Position numbers and translations under genes: made by a program. Below the pieces are notes generated by a model. It was not told the origin of the DNA. It searched no databases and saw only the letters and a program-made list of their open reading frames with translations. This document shows positions 52,756 to 62,500 of a stretch of 64,000 nucleotides of DNA, in pieces (the first letter of the stretch is position 1; every line of letters begins with the position of its first letter). The DNA is taken from positions 62,001 to 126,000 of the forward strand of contig CANMIL010000005.1 in assembly GCA_947497895.1 (NCBI GenBank), in the 5' to 3' direction. The stretch is from an uncultured Tenacibaculum sp. (GTDB lineage: Bacteria > Bacteroidota > Bacteroidia > Flavobacteriales > Flavobacteriaceae).

Positions 52756-54324
52756 ATGAAAAACAACTTAATTTTAACAATATCGATTTGCCTTTCTATA
52801 ATTTCTTGTACTCCCAAAAAAACTTCAATTAACAATCAGAACAAGAAGTTAATTTCCGACACATACAAAGCTCCTGAATTCATTAATAATGATAGAGTTG
52901 AAAAGTTACAAAGTGTTGCTCCCGAATTACAGCAGATATTTACAGAACATGCCTCAAGTAAAAATATACCTGGAATTGCCTATGGAATTGTTGTAGACAA
53001 TTCACTGGTATTAACTTCATCAACAGGTTTATCTCAAATAGAAAATAAAACTCCTATTACTAAAAACACTTCATTTCGAATTGCATCTATGACTAAAAGT
53101 TTTACCGCAATGGCTATACTAAAACTAAGAGATGAAGGAAAACTATCATTGGGAGATGCCGTTATAAAGTACGTTCCTGAACTAGCAAGTTTGGAATACT
53201 TAACTGAGGATTCTCCTACAATTGATATTGAAAATTTATTAACGATGACTGGTGGTTTCCCAGAGGATAATCCTTGGGGAGATCGACAACTTGCCTTACC
53301 TAACAAATCATTTTTGAAGATTGTTTCCGAAGGATTATCTCTATCAAAACCATCATCTTATCAATACGAATACAGCAACACAGGTTATGCCTTGTTAGGA
53401 TACATTATCACTAAAGTGTCTGGTTTGCCTTATCAAGAATATATCACAACAAATATTTTAAAACCACTAGGAATGACAAATACTTATTGGGAATACAGCG
53501 ACATTCCAGAAAAACAACTTGCTAGTGGCTATCGATGGGAAAATGAAAAATGGAAAAAAGAAGCACTATTACATGACGGTTCATATGGTGCAATGGGAGG
53601 ATTGATTACATCAATTCAAGATTTCAGCAAATATGTGAGTTTTCATTTATCAGCATGGCCAGCAAGAAATGAAAAAGATAATGGCCCCGTTAAGCGCAGT
53701 ACTCTAAGAGAAATGCATACTCCGCAATATAACTTTTTAAACTCTTGGAATAAAGATTGGAATAACGAACCATGTGCAAGTATGATTGGTTATGGTTATG
53801 GCCTTGGTATTTCAATGGACTGTAAACGTATTTTAAAAGTTTCACATGGAGGAGCACTACCTGGGTTTGGAAGTAATTACACATTTTATCCTCAATATGG
53901 AATTGGGATTATGGCTTTTGGTAATTTAACCTATACCTCTCCCATTCCCTATAAAAAAATAGAAAAAATTCTTTTTGAGAAACTAAAATTGCAACCTAGA
54001 AAATTGCCTACCTCAGACATTTTAAAGTCTAAGAAAAATGAAATTACCACTTTATTCACCGATGGAAAAGTCAGTTTAGATAAAAACATATTTACTGAAA
54101 ACTTCTTTCTTGATATATCAAAGGACAGAAGAACTAGACAAATACAAGAAATACTGGACAAAGCGGGTTCTATTGAAGAAATCCAAAAAGTTTATCCTAG
54201 AAATCAACTTCGAGGTGACTTTAGAATAGATTGTAAAAACGGTAGTATTAATGTGTTTTTTACATTGACTCCAGAACATACCCCAATGATTCAAAAAATG
54301 AGAGTATCATTCAGACCAAAATAG
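52756..54324 (+). CDS. Serine hydrolase lipoprotein, beta-lactamase fold
   Basis: 522 residues. Lipobox SIISC (Cys18). The catalytic domain (about 60-410) has the SxxK motif in RIASMTKSFTAMA, the YxN motif in YEYSNTGYALLGYI, and HGGALPGFGS as the KTG-equivalent. LLTMTGGFPEDNPWGD is the conserved loop after SxxK. A C-terminal extension (about 415-522) resembles the DUF3471-type lipocalin-like tail often attached to such esterases. Related to the serine hydrolase at 6476 by fold only. Anchored in the envelope; substrate unknown. Confidence 0.88.
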   Translation: MKNNLILTISICLSIISCTPKKTSINNQNKKLISDTYKAPEFINNDRVEKLQSVAPELQQIFTEHASSKNIPGIAYGIVVDNSLVLTSSTGLSQIENKTPITKNTSFRIASMTKSFTAMAILKLRDEGKLSLGDAVIKYVPELASLEYLTEDSPTIDIENLLTMTGGFPEDNPWGDRQLALPNKSFLKIVSEGLSLSKPSSYQYEYSNTGYALLGYIITKVSGLPYQEYITTNILKPLGMTNTYWEYSDIPEKQLASGYRWENEKWKKEALLHDGSYGAMGGLITSIQDFSKYVSFHLSAWPARNEKDNGPVKRSTLREMHTPQYNFLNSWNKDWNNEPCASMIGYGYGLGISMDCKRILKVSHGGALPGFGSNYTFYPQYGIGIMAFGNLTYTSPIPYKKIEKILFEKLKLQPRKLPTSDILKSKKNEITTLFTDGKVSLDKNIFTENFFLDISKDRRTRQIQEILDKAGSIEEIQKVYPRNQLRGDFRIDCKNGSINVFFTLTPEHTPMIQKMRVSFRPK

Positions 54325-54389
54325 AAATCTAACAGTTTCTTCAATACGAATACTTACCTTTAATAAAGGTGTTTAGCATTAATAAAATA

Positions 54390-54432
54390 AAAGCGTTTTT
54401 GATATTCAATCAGAAACGCTTTGTTTATTTTT
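54390..54432 (+). terminator. Terminator after the serine hydrolase lipoprotein
   Basis: AAAGCGTTT...AAACGCTTT with TGAT/ATCA inside the arms, followed by GTTTATTTTT. Confidence 0.85.
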
Positions 54433-54522
54433 ATAGTGAGAAAAAACCGTAGATTTAGTTCTACTACGACTCTCGAAAGACCAAATATTTAAAACTTAAT
54501 TAACCATAAAAAGTATATCAAA

Positions 54523-55161
54523 ATGGCTACAATCAGATTAGGAGATGAAGCTCCAAACTTTACAGCACAATCAACAGAAGGCGAAATCAATTTTCACGAA
54601 TGGTTAGGTGATAGTTGGGGAATATTATTCTCTCATCCAGCAGACTATACACCTGTTTGTACTACAGAATTGGGAACTGTAGCTAAATACAAAGAAGAGT
54701 TTGGTAAAAGAAACGTGAAAGTAGTTGCCCTAAGTGTTGATGGATTAGATTCTCATCATGGTTGGATTAATGATATTAATGAAACTCAAAATACAACTGT
54801 AAACTTTCCTATCATTGCCGATGAAGATAAAAAAGTATCAACTCTATATGATATGATTCATCCAAATGCTAATAATAAGCTTACCGTTAGATCTGTATTT
54901 GTTATTGGATCCGACAAAAAAGTAAAACTTATTATCACGTATCCAGCTTCAACAGGAAGAAATTTCGACGAGTTATTACGTGTTATTGATTCATTACAGT
55001 TAACTGCTTTTCATAAAGTAGCAACTCCAGCTAACTGGAATAATGGAGATGACTGTGTTATTTCTCCTGCTGTTGGAAATGATGAAATCCCAAGCTTATT
55101 CCCAAAAGGCCATAAAGAGGTAAAGCCTTATTTAAGATTAACACCTCAACCTAATTTGTAA
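54523..55161 (+). CDS. 1-Cys peroxiredoxin (Prx6 family)
   Basis: 212 residues, cytosolic. The peroxidatic Cys is in HPADYTPVCTTELG (Cys46) with the Prx6-type context; KVVALSVDGLDSHHGWI and the C-terminal extension (FPKGHKEVKPYLRLTPQP) are typical of 1-Cys Prx6 enzymes. It reduces hydrogen peroxide and organic peroxides. No OxyR-type site was recognised. Single-gene unit with a terminator. Confidence 0.94.
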   Translation: MATIRLGDEAPNFTAQSTEGEINFHEWLGDSWGILFSHPADYTPVCTTELGTVAKYKEEFGKRNVKVVALSVDGLDSHHGWINDINETQNTTVNFPIIADEDKKVSTLYDMIHPNANNKLTVRSVFVIGSDKKVKLIITYPASTGRNFDELLRVIDSLQLTAFHKVATPANWNNGDDCVISPAVGNDEIPSLFPKGHKEVKPYLRLTPQPNL

Positions 55162-55178
55162 TAAATGAATTCTTAAGT

Positions 55179-55212
55179 CAAAAGGGAACACCAATCCTTT
55201 TTGGCTTTTTTT
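55179..55212 (+). terminator. Terminator of the peroxiredoxin gene
   Basis: CAAAAGG...CCTTTTTG (one bulge) followed by GCTTTTTTT, ~18 bp after the stop. Confidence 0.7.
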
Positions 55213-55231
55213 ATAAAACATAAGAACAAAC

Positions 55232-56041
55232 ATGAACAAACAGAACATTCTTCTTTTACTAAAAGTCATTGGTTTTCTTTTATTATTTACAGGGTGTAAA
55301 TCGAATATTAAGAATGAATTGCTCGAGGTTGATCATGTTCTTATTTGGGTTAAAGATCCTGCCCTACCAAAATCTAAAATAAAAGATTTGGGTTTTACCG
55401 CAGTTCCTGACTCATTATCTCAAATCCATAAGGGGCAAGGTACCACAGGAAGGTATTTTAATTTTTTGAACACCTATTTGGAGTTAATTTATGTAAATGA
55501 CAGTACCGAATTTCAAAATAATATAAAATCAAATCCCTCTTTAGATTTTGAAGAAAGAGCTAATAATTCTTCAAACGAGTTTAGTCCTTTTGGTATTGGG
55601 TTAAAGATGAAAAAATACTCACCTAATACCATTCCTTTCAAAACAATCGAATATCATCAAGATTGGATGGGAGGAGGTAATAGTATCTATGCCGCATCAG
55701 ATTCTAAAAAATATAAATCGACACCATCAATTTTTGTTGTGTATCCTGAAATTGCTTCTGACGAATTTAAAAACCTAGAAGACCTGAGTAAAATTCCTGA
55801 AGAATATTCGATATGGCGTGAGTTTTTTAAACATAAAAATGGAGTTCAAAAAATCACCAAACTTGTCTATACTCTCCAAGAACACAGCAATGCAAATGAT
55901 TTTATCAACGAAATAGATAAAATAGAAATGATTGATTTTAAAATTGGAGATACCTATTTATTAGAAATACATTTTGATAATCATAAACAAAATAAAACCT
56001 TTGATCTAAGACCTGAACTCCCTTTAAAAATTTATATGTAA
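55232..56041 (+). CDS. Glyoxalase-like (VOC superfamily) lipoprotein
   Basis: 269 residues. Lipobox LLFTGC (Cys22), then a glyoxalase-like domain of the Glyoxalase_3 type: LLEVDHVLIWVKDPALP, GTTGRYFNFLNTYLELIYV, and a second half with EYHQDWMGGGNSIY and LVYTLQEHSNANDFINEI. A VOC domain attached to the envelope is unusual in that most are cytosolic. Substrate unknown. It follows the peroxiredoxin terminator, so it is separately transcribed. Confidence 0.78.
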   Translation: MNKQNILLLLKVIGFLLLFTGCKSNIKNELLEVDHVLIWVKDPALPKSKIKDLGFTAVPDSLSQIHKGQGTTGRYFNFLNTYLELIYVNDSTEFQNNIKSNPSLDFEERANNSSNEFSPFGIGLKMKKYSPNTIPFKTIEYHQDWMGGGNSIYAASDSKKYKSTPSIFVVYPEIASDEFKNLEDLSKIPEEYSIWREFFKHKNGVQKITKLVYTLQEHSNANDFINEIDKIEMIDFKIGDTYLLEIHFDNHKQNKTFDLRPELPLKIYM

Positions 56042-56079
56042 GATTAAACGATCAAAAGAAAAACCTATCAATAGTATTT

Positions 56080-56283
56080 TTAATTTTTTCGTTCAATTTC
56101 AATCCTTTTATTGTCTTTAATTTTCACAGAACATTTCTTAAAAAAAATTTTGGCTACAGCAATAAAAACAATAGTCAAAATCAAATTTACTATCATTTTT
56201 TTTGAAATTAACTTTGGTCTCTGACCTTCTTCTTTCTGTTTCTTTTTAGTATCTAAATGCTGTTGATTAGTTTTCTTTGTCAT
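56080..56283 (-). CDS. Small single-TM protein, 67 aa
   Basis: A Lys/Gln-rich N-terminus (QQHLDTKKKQKEEGQRPK), one membrane helix (about 30-48, MIVNLILTIVFIAVAKIFF) and a basic tail. There is no family I recognise. The support is a -7 box TACCTTTG 20-28 bp before the ATG on the same strand and the sensible membrane-protein composition. It sits alone between a convergent lipoprotein gene and the divergent phzF-like gene. Confidence 0.5.
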   Translation of the reverse strand: MTKKTNQQHLDTKKKQKEEGQRPKLISKKMIVNLILTIVFIAVAKIFFKKCSVKIKDNKRIEIERKN

Positions 56284-56303
56284 TATGTAGTTAGTTGGAG
56301 TAA

Positions 56304-56311
56304 CAAAGGTA
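56304..56311 (-). promoter_or_regulatory. -7 box TACCTTTG of the small TM protein
   Basis: A perfect TAnnTTTG box on the minus strand, 21 bp before the ATG at 56283. Confidence 0.5.
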
Positions 56312-56454
56312 ATCTTTTCCTAATTCATTAAAGTTGTTTTTCTAGATTTTGAGCATATAGAACCTAATATATTTCTGTAAATCATAAACTCTTGATAAAG
56401 CAAAATTTTGATCAATTTTCGATAAAAGAAAAAGGTTTTTGAATGGGTAAAGAG

Positions 56455-56462
56455 TATCTTTG
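56455..56462 (+). promoter_or_regulatory. -7 box TATCTTTG of the phzF-like gene
   Basis: A perfect TAnnTTTG box 14 bp before the ATG at 56477, giving a very short 5' untranslated region. The 5' region lacks a Shine-Dalgarno site. Confidence 0.55.
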
Positions 56463-56476
56463 GTAAAAACTAACAA

Positions 56477-57394
56477 ATGAAGGAACTTACATACTATCTT
56501 GTTGATGTATTCACTAACACAAAATACGGTGGTAATCAACTTGCTGTTTTTATCGATTATGAAAATTTAGCTTCTGACAATGACATGTTGCAAATTGCTA
56601 GAGAACTTGGTTTTGCTGAAATTACATTCATCAAGAAAAACCATGGTGATCAAAAATTTGATGTTCGAATTTTCACACCTGAATATGAAGTACCTTTTGC
56701 TGGACACCCTTCTTTGGGAACTGCATATGTTATTTCTAAATACCTTATTCCTTCCCCAAAGGAAAAACTTACTTTGAGTTTAAGACATGCTGATATCAAT
56801 ATTGCTCTCAGTAACACTCAAGATATTGAAAGTTGTCTCTTTACCATGACTCAAGCAAGTCCAGAGTTTATATCAGATTTTTCTCACAAAGAGATTTCAG
56901 AAAAACTTGATATTGACTTATCTCTTATAAATACTTCCTTACCAATTCAAGAAATAACAACTGGATTGCCTTATATCATTATTCCGATCAAAAATATTGA
57001 GAGTATTAACAAAATAGAACTGGAAGCAAAAAGAACAATCAACTTTTTAATAGAAGAGAAAAAGCATAAATCAAATAGTTCTACCGGTCTAAGTACTTCT
57101 TTCTTCTTCTTTACGGAAGAAACTGTTGACAAAGAGAATGATTATCATACCAGAATGCTTCTTATTGAAAATGGAGTATATATTGAAGATGCAGCAACAG
57201 GTAGTGCAAATGGTTGCTTTTTAGCCTATTTGTTAAAAAATATAAATCAGACAATCTCTGTAACTACTGAACAAGGCTTTCAAATGGACAGACCATCCTA
57301 TTTGAAATTAAATGGAAATATTAGCAATGGAAATTACACGATTAAAGTGGGAGGACAAGTAGTTTCTGTTGGTTCAGGAAAATGGAATATTTAA
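56477..57394 (+). CDS. PhzF family isomerase-like protein
   Basis: 305 residues, diaminopimelate-epimerase-like fold. Signatures are VDVFTNTKYGGNQLAVF at the N-terminus, EYEVPFAGHPSLGTAYV, and EDAATGSANGCFLAYLL in the C-terminal half. The catalytic Glu of PhzF (in GFAEITFI) is present. The name reflects homology only; phenazine genes are absent. It is followed 16 bp later by a Crp-like regulator in the same direction. Confidence 0.92.
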   Translation: MKELTYYLVDVFTNTKYGGNQLAVFIDYENLASDNDMLQIARELGFAEITFIKKNHGDQKFDVRIFTPEYEVPFAGHPSLGTAYVISKYLIPSPKEKLTLSLRHADINIALSNTQDIESCLFTMTQASPEFISDFSHKEISEKLDIDLSLINTSLPIQEITTGLPYIIIPIKNIESINKIELEAKRTINFLIEEKKHKSNSSTGLSTSFFFFTEETVDKENDYHTRMLLIENGVYIEDAATGSANGCFLAYLLKNINQTISVTTEQGFQMDRPSYLKLNGNISNGNYTIKVGGQVVSVGSGKWNI

Positions 57395-57410
57395 CCTCAA
57401 CTTGTTTTAA

Positions 57411-57995
57411 ATGCCTGAAAGACTTTTTAAACATATTAATAAATTCACATTAATTACTCAAAAAGAGTTTGAACAGATACTACCTTTTTTTGAAATAAAT
57501 AACTTAAAGAAAAAGCAACTACTTGTTGAAGGAAACACTACCTGTGATACAATTCATTTTGTTTTAGAAGGTTGTGTTCATATGTATTTTATAGGAGAAA
57601 ACGGAACCAAAAGAACTATAAAATTTGCTATTGAGAATTGGTGGATCTCAGATTTTTTAGCGTTTTTTCAAGGCTCACATACCGATTTTTATATTCAAGC
57701 TGTTGAAGCAACGAAAGTGCTTTCTATAAACACTAAAAATCATGATGCCCTTTTGGATAAATTTCCAGCACTAGAAAAGTACTTTAGAATCATATATCAA
57801 ATTTCATATGGAGCTTCTTTGAATAAATTCAGATACTTATTTGATTACTCAAAAGAACAAATGTATTTTCATTTCGTTAAAGAGTTTCCTGATTTCGCTC
57901 AAAGAGTTCCACAATATTTAATCGCTTCATTTTTAGGTTTAACTCCAGAATATGTAAGTGAAATACGTAAAAAACACGTTCTTAAACCAGCTTAA
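57411..57995 (+). CDS. Crp/Fnr family transcriptional regulator
   Basis: 194 residues. The N-terminal cyclic-nucleotide-type barrel (HFVLEGCVHMYFIGENGTKR, WWISDFLAFF) is followed by a helical linker and the C-terminal segment YLIASFLGLTPEYVSEIRKK, a truncated winged helix like that in the regulator at 10438. It lies 16 bp after the phzF-like gene and 53 bp before the AhpD-like gene, so it may control one or both. No sensing cysteines. Confidence 0.88.
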   Translation: MPERLFKHINKFTLITQKEFEQILPFFEINNLKKKQLLVEGNTTCDTIHFVLEGCVHMYFIGENGTKRTIKFAIENWWISDFLAFFQGSHTDFYIQAVEATKVLSINTKNHDALLDKFPALEKYFRIIYQISYGASLNKFRYLFDYSKEQMYFHFVKEFPDFAQRVPQYLIASFLGLTPEYVSEIRKKHVLKPA

Positions 57996-58048
57996 GAATT
58001 TATAAAAACACCCAGTCTAACTTTGTTTCAACTTAAAATTTAATATCT

Positions 58049-58483
58049 ATGGAACAAAGAGTACAAATAGACGTAATTGAACCAAAAGCTTATAAAGGGT
58101 TATTTAATTTAGAAAATTATTTAACCCAAAGCAATTTATCTCAAAAACATAAACAGTTAATCAAAATAAGAGCATCACAAATAAATAAGTGCTCTTTCTG
58201 TTTGAACATGCACACCAAAGAAGCCTTAAACGTTGGAGAAACTAAAGAACGTATTTTTTTGTTAAACACTTGGAAGGATACGGATGTATTTACAAGTGAA
58301 GAAGAGGTTATTTTACAAATGACAGAAGAAATCACTTTAATTCATAAAAATGGATTACAAGATAAAACCTATCAAAAAGCAATTTCACTATTAGGAGAAA
58401 CCTATACTTGTCAAACTATAATGGCAATAGTAACTATTAATTCTTGGAACAGAATTGCAGTTAGCACTCGCATGCCTTTTTAA
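58049..58483 (+). CDS. Carboxymuconolactone decarboxylase/AhpD-like protein
   Basis: 144 residues. The redox motif is INKCSFCLNMHTKEAL (CxxC followed by His), in a small helical CMD/AhpD fold; IMAIVTINSWNRIAVSTRMPF is the usual C-terminal end. Such proteins act as alkyl-hydroperoxidases or related thiol enzymes. It is third in the PhzF-Crp-CMD gene run and has a shared bidirectional terminator. Confidence 0.9.
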   Translation: MEQRVQIDVIEPKAYKGLFNLENYLTQSNLSQKHKQLIKIRASQINKCSFCLNMHTKEALNVGETKERIFLLNTWKDTDVFTSEEEVILQMTEEITLIHKNGLQDKTYQKAISLLGETYTCQTIMAIVTINSWNRIAVSTRMPF

Positions 58484-58489
58484 GTAAAA

Positions 58490-58530
58490 AAAGAGGTGCT
58501 CTATATTTGGAACACCTCTTTAATCTTATT
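58490..58530. terminator. Bidirectional terminator between the AhpD-like gene and DUF4349
   Basis: AAAGAGGTG...CACCTCTTT with A before and T after the stem. It separates two convergent genes. Confidence 0.8.
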
Positions 58531-58582
58531 CAGTAAGTTTTAATCTGGGAAAGAAACAAATGTTTGCAATGTATCTCCTTCT

Positions 58583-59434
58583 CTATTTATTATTAAATAT
58601 CCTCTCTATTATTTTTAATTTGTCAACGATTAACAATAACAAATAAGCCAGAAACGTAATCATCAACAATGTAATTACCATAGTAAAATAAAACTTTATC
58701 GTCCATTCTAAGCTAACCTTTAGTCTATGAACTAAACTAATTTTTTCTTTCCTACTTTCCATTAAAGAAAATTGAATTGTACAGAACTCATTTTCATCAT
58801 CAAAATCACCTAAACTTACCCCTAAGCCCTGAAGTTGTTGCTCTATTTCCAAAATTCTATTTTCTAGACTCATATATTCAGCTATTTTACCTCCTTTCGT
58901 TTTCAATTCAATTAACGATTCTCTTATTTTTTCGAGTGAAGCTTTTTTAGCATTTAGTTCTTTATACTCATTCGTCTTATCCTTTTTGGTAATTTTCTTT
59001 AATTGTATTTCACCAATACTCATTAAGTCTTTATACAAAGTATCAAACTTTTCGGGAGAAACCCCTATGAGCATATTTAACCTCCTATTACCTTTGTTTC
59101 CTCTTTTTTGTTCAAATTGAATGATGGCATTATACCCTAAAATTTTCGTTCTAACTTGTTTTTCCTCTTTTACAAAATCAGATGTTTTTGAAGTTATTTC
59201 CGCTATTTTTTCATACTTCTGATCGACTTTTATTATCTGCGAAGAATTTTGTGATTTTACTCGATATTTTTCCGAAGCATAATTTTTCTTGACACTTGAG
59301 ATGTTATCAAAAAAATCACTTCGAAAATTACGATTGTTTGGAACTGTAGCATACCCATAAATCATTCGGAATACGAACAAAATAAAGAAGCCTAAAACAA
59401 AATAGACTATTATCTTTTTTAACTGTTTTTTCAT
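58583..59434 (-). CDS. DUF4349 domain-containing membrane protein
   Basis: 283 residues. Membrane helices at the N-terminus (about 8-29) and near the C-terminus (about 245-270) flank the DUF4349 region: a beta part (IIQFEQKRGNKGNRRLNMLI) and a coiled coil (about 150-205, with RESLIELKTKGGKIAEYMSL then ENRILEIEQQLQ). The family is envelope-located and of unknown function. It is followed at a distance of 126 bp by the DUF4132 gene on the same strand (upstream in transcription), so a common transcript is possible. Confidence 0.85.
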   Translation of the reverse strand: MKKQLKKIIVYFVLGFFILFVFRMIYGYATVPNNRNFRSDFFDNISSVKKNYASEKYRVKSQNSSQIIKVDQKYEKIAEITSKTSDFVKEEKQVRTKILGYNAIIQFEQKRGNKGNRRLNMLIGVSPEKFDTLYKDLMSIGEIQLKKITKKDKTNEYKELNAKKASLEKIRESLIELKTKGGKIAEYMSLENRILEIEQQLQGLGVSLGDFDDENEFCTIQFSLMESRKEKISLVHRLKVSLEWTIKFYFTMVITLLMITFLAYLLLLIVDKLKIIERIFNNK

Positions 59435-59559
59435 CTGTTCATTTTTATTTTTTTAATAATTTATTTACCGAGGCACGAAACTTTACATACCTACTCATTC
59501 ATTCAACTATCTATTACGCAACCTTTTTAAATTTAGGTATTCTATTTATCCTAATCCCG

Positions 59560-62500
59560 TTACAGTGTCCCAACTAATTGATTTAAGATAGTCGGATCCT
59601 TTAGCTTTTTATCTTCTGCTAGCAACAACATTTTGGATACAATTTCCGCCGTTTTCGGGTCCTCATCCACAAATGGTAAGAAAATTCTTCCTCTATGTTG
59701 AGAATGTACAGGTATGATACTTACATACCCACCTGGCTGCACATGTACTACTCCACTTCCTAAGTGTAAACTATAATTTGCATGATGCCCTTCTATTAAT
59801 ACATGTCTTTCTTTGAATGAAACATTATTTAATTTGAACAATTTAGCACTCTCCTCAGCAATTACTTTTCTAAGTGCTACTGTAGATAAACTAGCTTCTG
59901 GATCAACACCTCCAGCATGAGCTACTGACACCACTAGGTCTACATCACGCATAACTTCACTGAAAACATGTTTCGGAACTTCATTAAAAGAAATTGGTTT
60001 ATAATCCTTTTTATGATAAAAACGTATCGTTTCTAAAGTCGGATTTTCAACATCCGCAGGAGAAAACCAATCTGCCATAGAATATAACTCAACAATAATG
60101 TGATGCTTGTGTATTACCTTTTGTAATCCATTGTCATAATCAACTGTCCAACCCCTTCCTTTTAACAATGCCAATGTCTTCTTAGGTTGAACTTGATGTC
60201 CTGCATAACGCTTACTTACCGAACCTTCTTTTTCTTCATCAGGTGTTGGAGCATATAATTCTCTGTAAATTTGCTTAAAAGGTTGTTTCCATTCATTTTG
60301 AAAGAAATGACGTTGCCATGCTGTCCATTTTTTGCTTTTATATAAATCGGTACAATGGGCTATATAAAACACCTCTTCTTCATTTGCCACAAATACTTCC
60401 CCATCAACATCGTGTAAAGCATTTTCTTTCCATATTCCTAAGTTATTTGACCTTGATTTTAAAACTAACTTTTCCAACATAGGTCTTACAACTGGATGGT
60501 TCGATAATCCAATAATTTCCTCCAACGTAAACTCATCTTGATTTACCATGGCTTGCTCTAAAGACTTTCTTGTTCTCCTATACTGTTCAGTAAGCTTTTT
60601 ATTGAAATCTTTTAATTTTAGTACCTCTTTATCTTTTCTAAGTTTTGCTGGAATACTTTTTAATGGTTTATCCTTTTTAGTTACTAAGATATTTGACTTT
60701 CCTTCACCATCAACTTCCAACCAAATCTTCACTTCATCAAAAACCAATTCTCGCGCATTTGACAGTAATTCTTGTGCTTGCAAACTTTCCATAGACCAGG
60801 TCAATCGAATAGGATCTGTATACCCAGCATTTCTTGCCAAGTTATCCATAGCTATTTGCACTGCGAGCTTTTCACTCTCTTGCCGTTGAGAACCAAATTG
60901 CTTACTCTCCTTTAAAAACTGTTGTAAATAGTTATAGCGTTTCAGTACATCTTTTTTAGGCACTGTTTTACTTAAAGGAACTAAACCATACACTCGTAAA
61001 TAGTTTTGATTCCTCTTTTCTTTTACTCTTTTGGTTACTTCCGTAATTTTTACCTCTTTTAAAATAACATCAGCGTACAATTTGGCTAAAGTATGTCCAT
61101 TTCCATACGAAATGTATTTTGCAGCGTCATACATCAACTTCCAACGAAATTTCCCCAAATCCTTATATATCGCATTGAACCAATCAACATCAACTGCTCC
61201 CTGATTAAACTCTTCAATAGGGATTGAGGAATATCTTGCTATTTCAGTTTCTTTTTGAGCTGTTAAGTATTGACTAGAATGGGCATGTAACCACCAAATA
61301 GCACTTTCCAACCCTTCCCATTGTAAATGCGCTTGTACAAACTTTTGCCATTGTGGAGCATACATCGCTACTTCTACCAATCGCTTTTCCGTAAATTTTG
61401 CAGCTTTTATCTTTTCATTGAAGTCTTCCTGGGTATCATCAGAAGCAGGCACTGTATTAGACAGTAACTGACTCATCATACTCTTTTTTGACATACTCCC
61501 ATAGGAATATCCTGTTTCTAGCTTGTCTTTACCAAGCGCCTGAATACATTTCACGAGATAACCAACTCCTTTGATTTCTTTAATTGACCTTGCCAAATAG
61601 CTAACATCTGTATCCGACTCTCCTCTTGCTAGCTCGATTTCCAATACTCGGCTTACTATTTTTTCGATATGTCCACTTTTAACTAATTTTGGAGACAACG
61701 ACTTCCAATCTGTATAATTGTAATTATGCTTTTTAGGATTTGTTAATTGTCCAAGCATATCTGCATTCACCAAATAATACATAATATCTGAGTCTGGGAT
61801 ATCTAAACGATTAAAATATTCACAGAACCTATGCAAATTAGGTCTTTGCTGCTTATATATTTTGTTATTTATCCAAAGTTCCAATTGATACAATCGCATC
61901 AAATCTTCATCCGATAGTTCATTTGCCTTTATATTATTATAATAGTTCGAAAAGAATGGTAAATCCGTGAAGTAATTCGTGTAGGTACCTCCATAATTAT
62001 TTGCGATAACAACACCTTTTTTTAGCTCTTTTTCTGGATATTCATTACAAATAGCAATTGCACCTTCCAACCAATAAGAGGTATCTTTAAAACTGTACAA
62101 TACATCTAAGGCTTCCAATATGGATTCCATTTGATATGCATACTTAAATTTTGGTTTGTCAGTATAATCGTGTTTAACAAAAACCTGTGTAAAGTACTTC
62201 CCTGAAAGTTCTAATAACCATTTTGAGTTTTTCTTTTTATGGATCTTATTATAACCAGCGTAAAAGTTTAAATATTGAAGATCGAGGCCATCTAAATTTG
62301 ATTCTATAAACCAGTTTTTCCATACATCGGCCAAAGGAAACAGGTTAAACCATTCTTCATCAGAATATTCCTCTTCATTTTTACCTCGACGTCTAGACAC
62401 CGAGTGAAACAAGGTATCTCCAATCAAATATGTTTCTTTACCTCCTCTGTAATTTGAAGCTTCAAATTCTACATCCTTATTTCTTTCTATTAACGCATCT

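Noticed and set aside
56477..57394. Phenazine biosynthesis gene cluster
   Set aside because: Only a PhzF-fold protein is present; no other phz genes occur, and PhzF homologues are widespread without phenazines.
60548..60889. 113-codon plus-strand frame inside the DUF4132 gene
   Set aside because: Antisense shadow; the opposite strand encodes a continuous large protein with recognisable domains.
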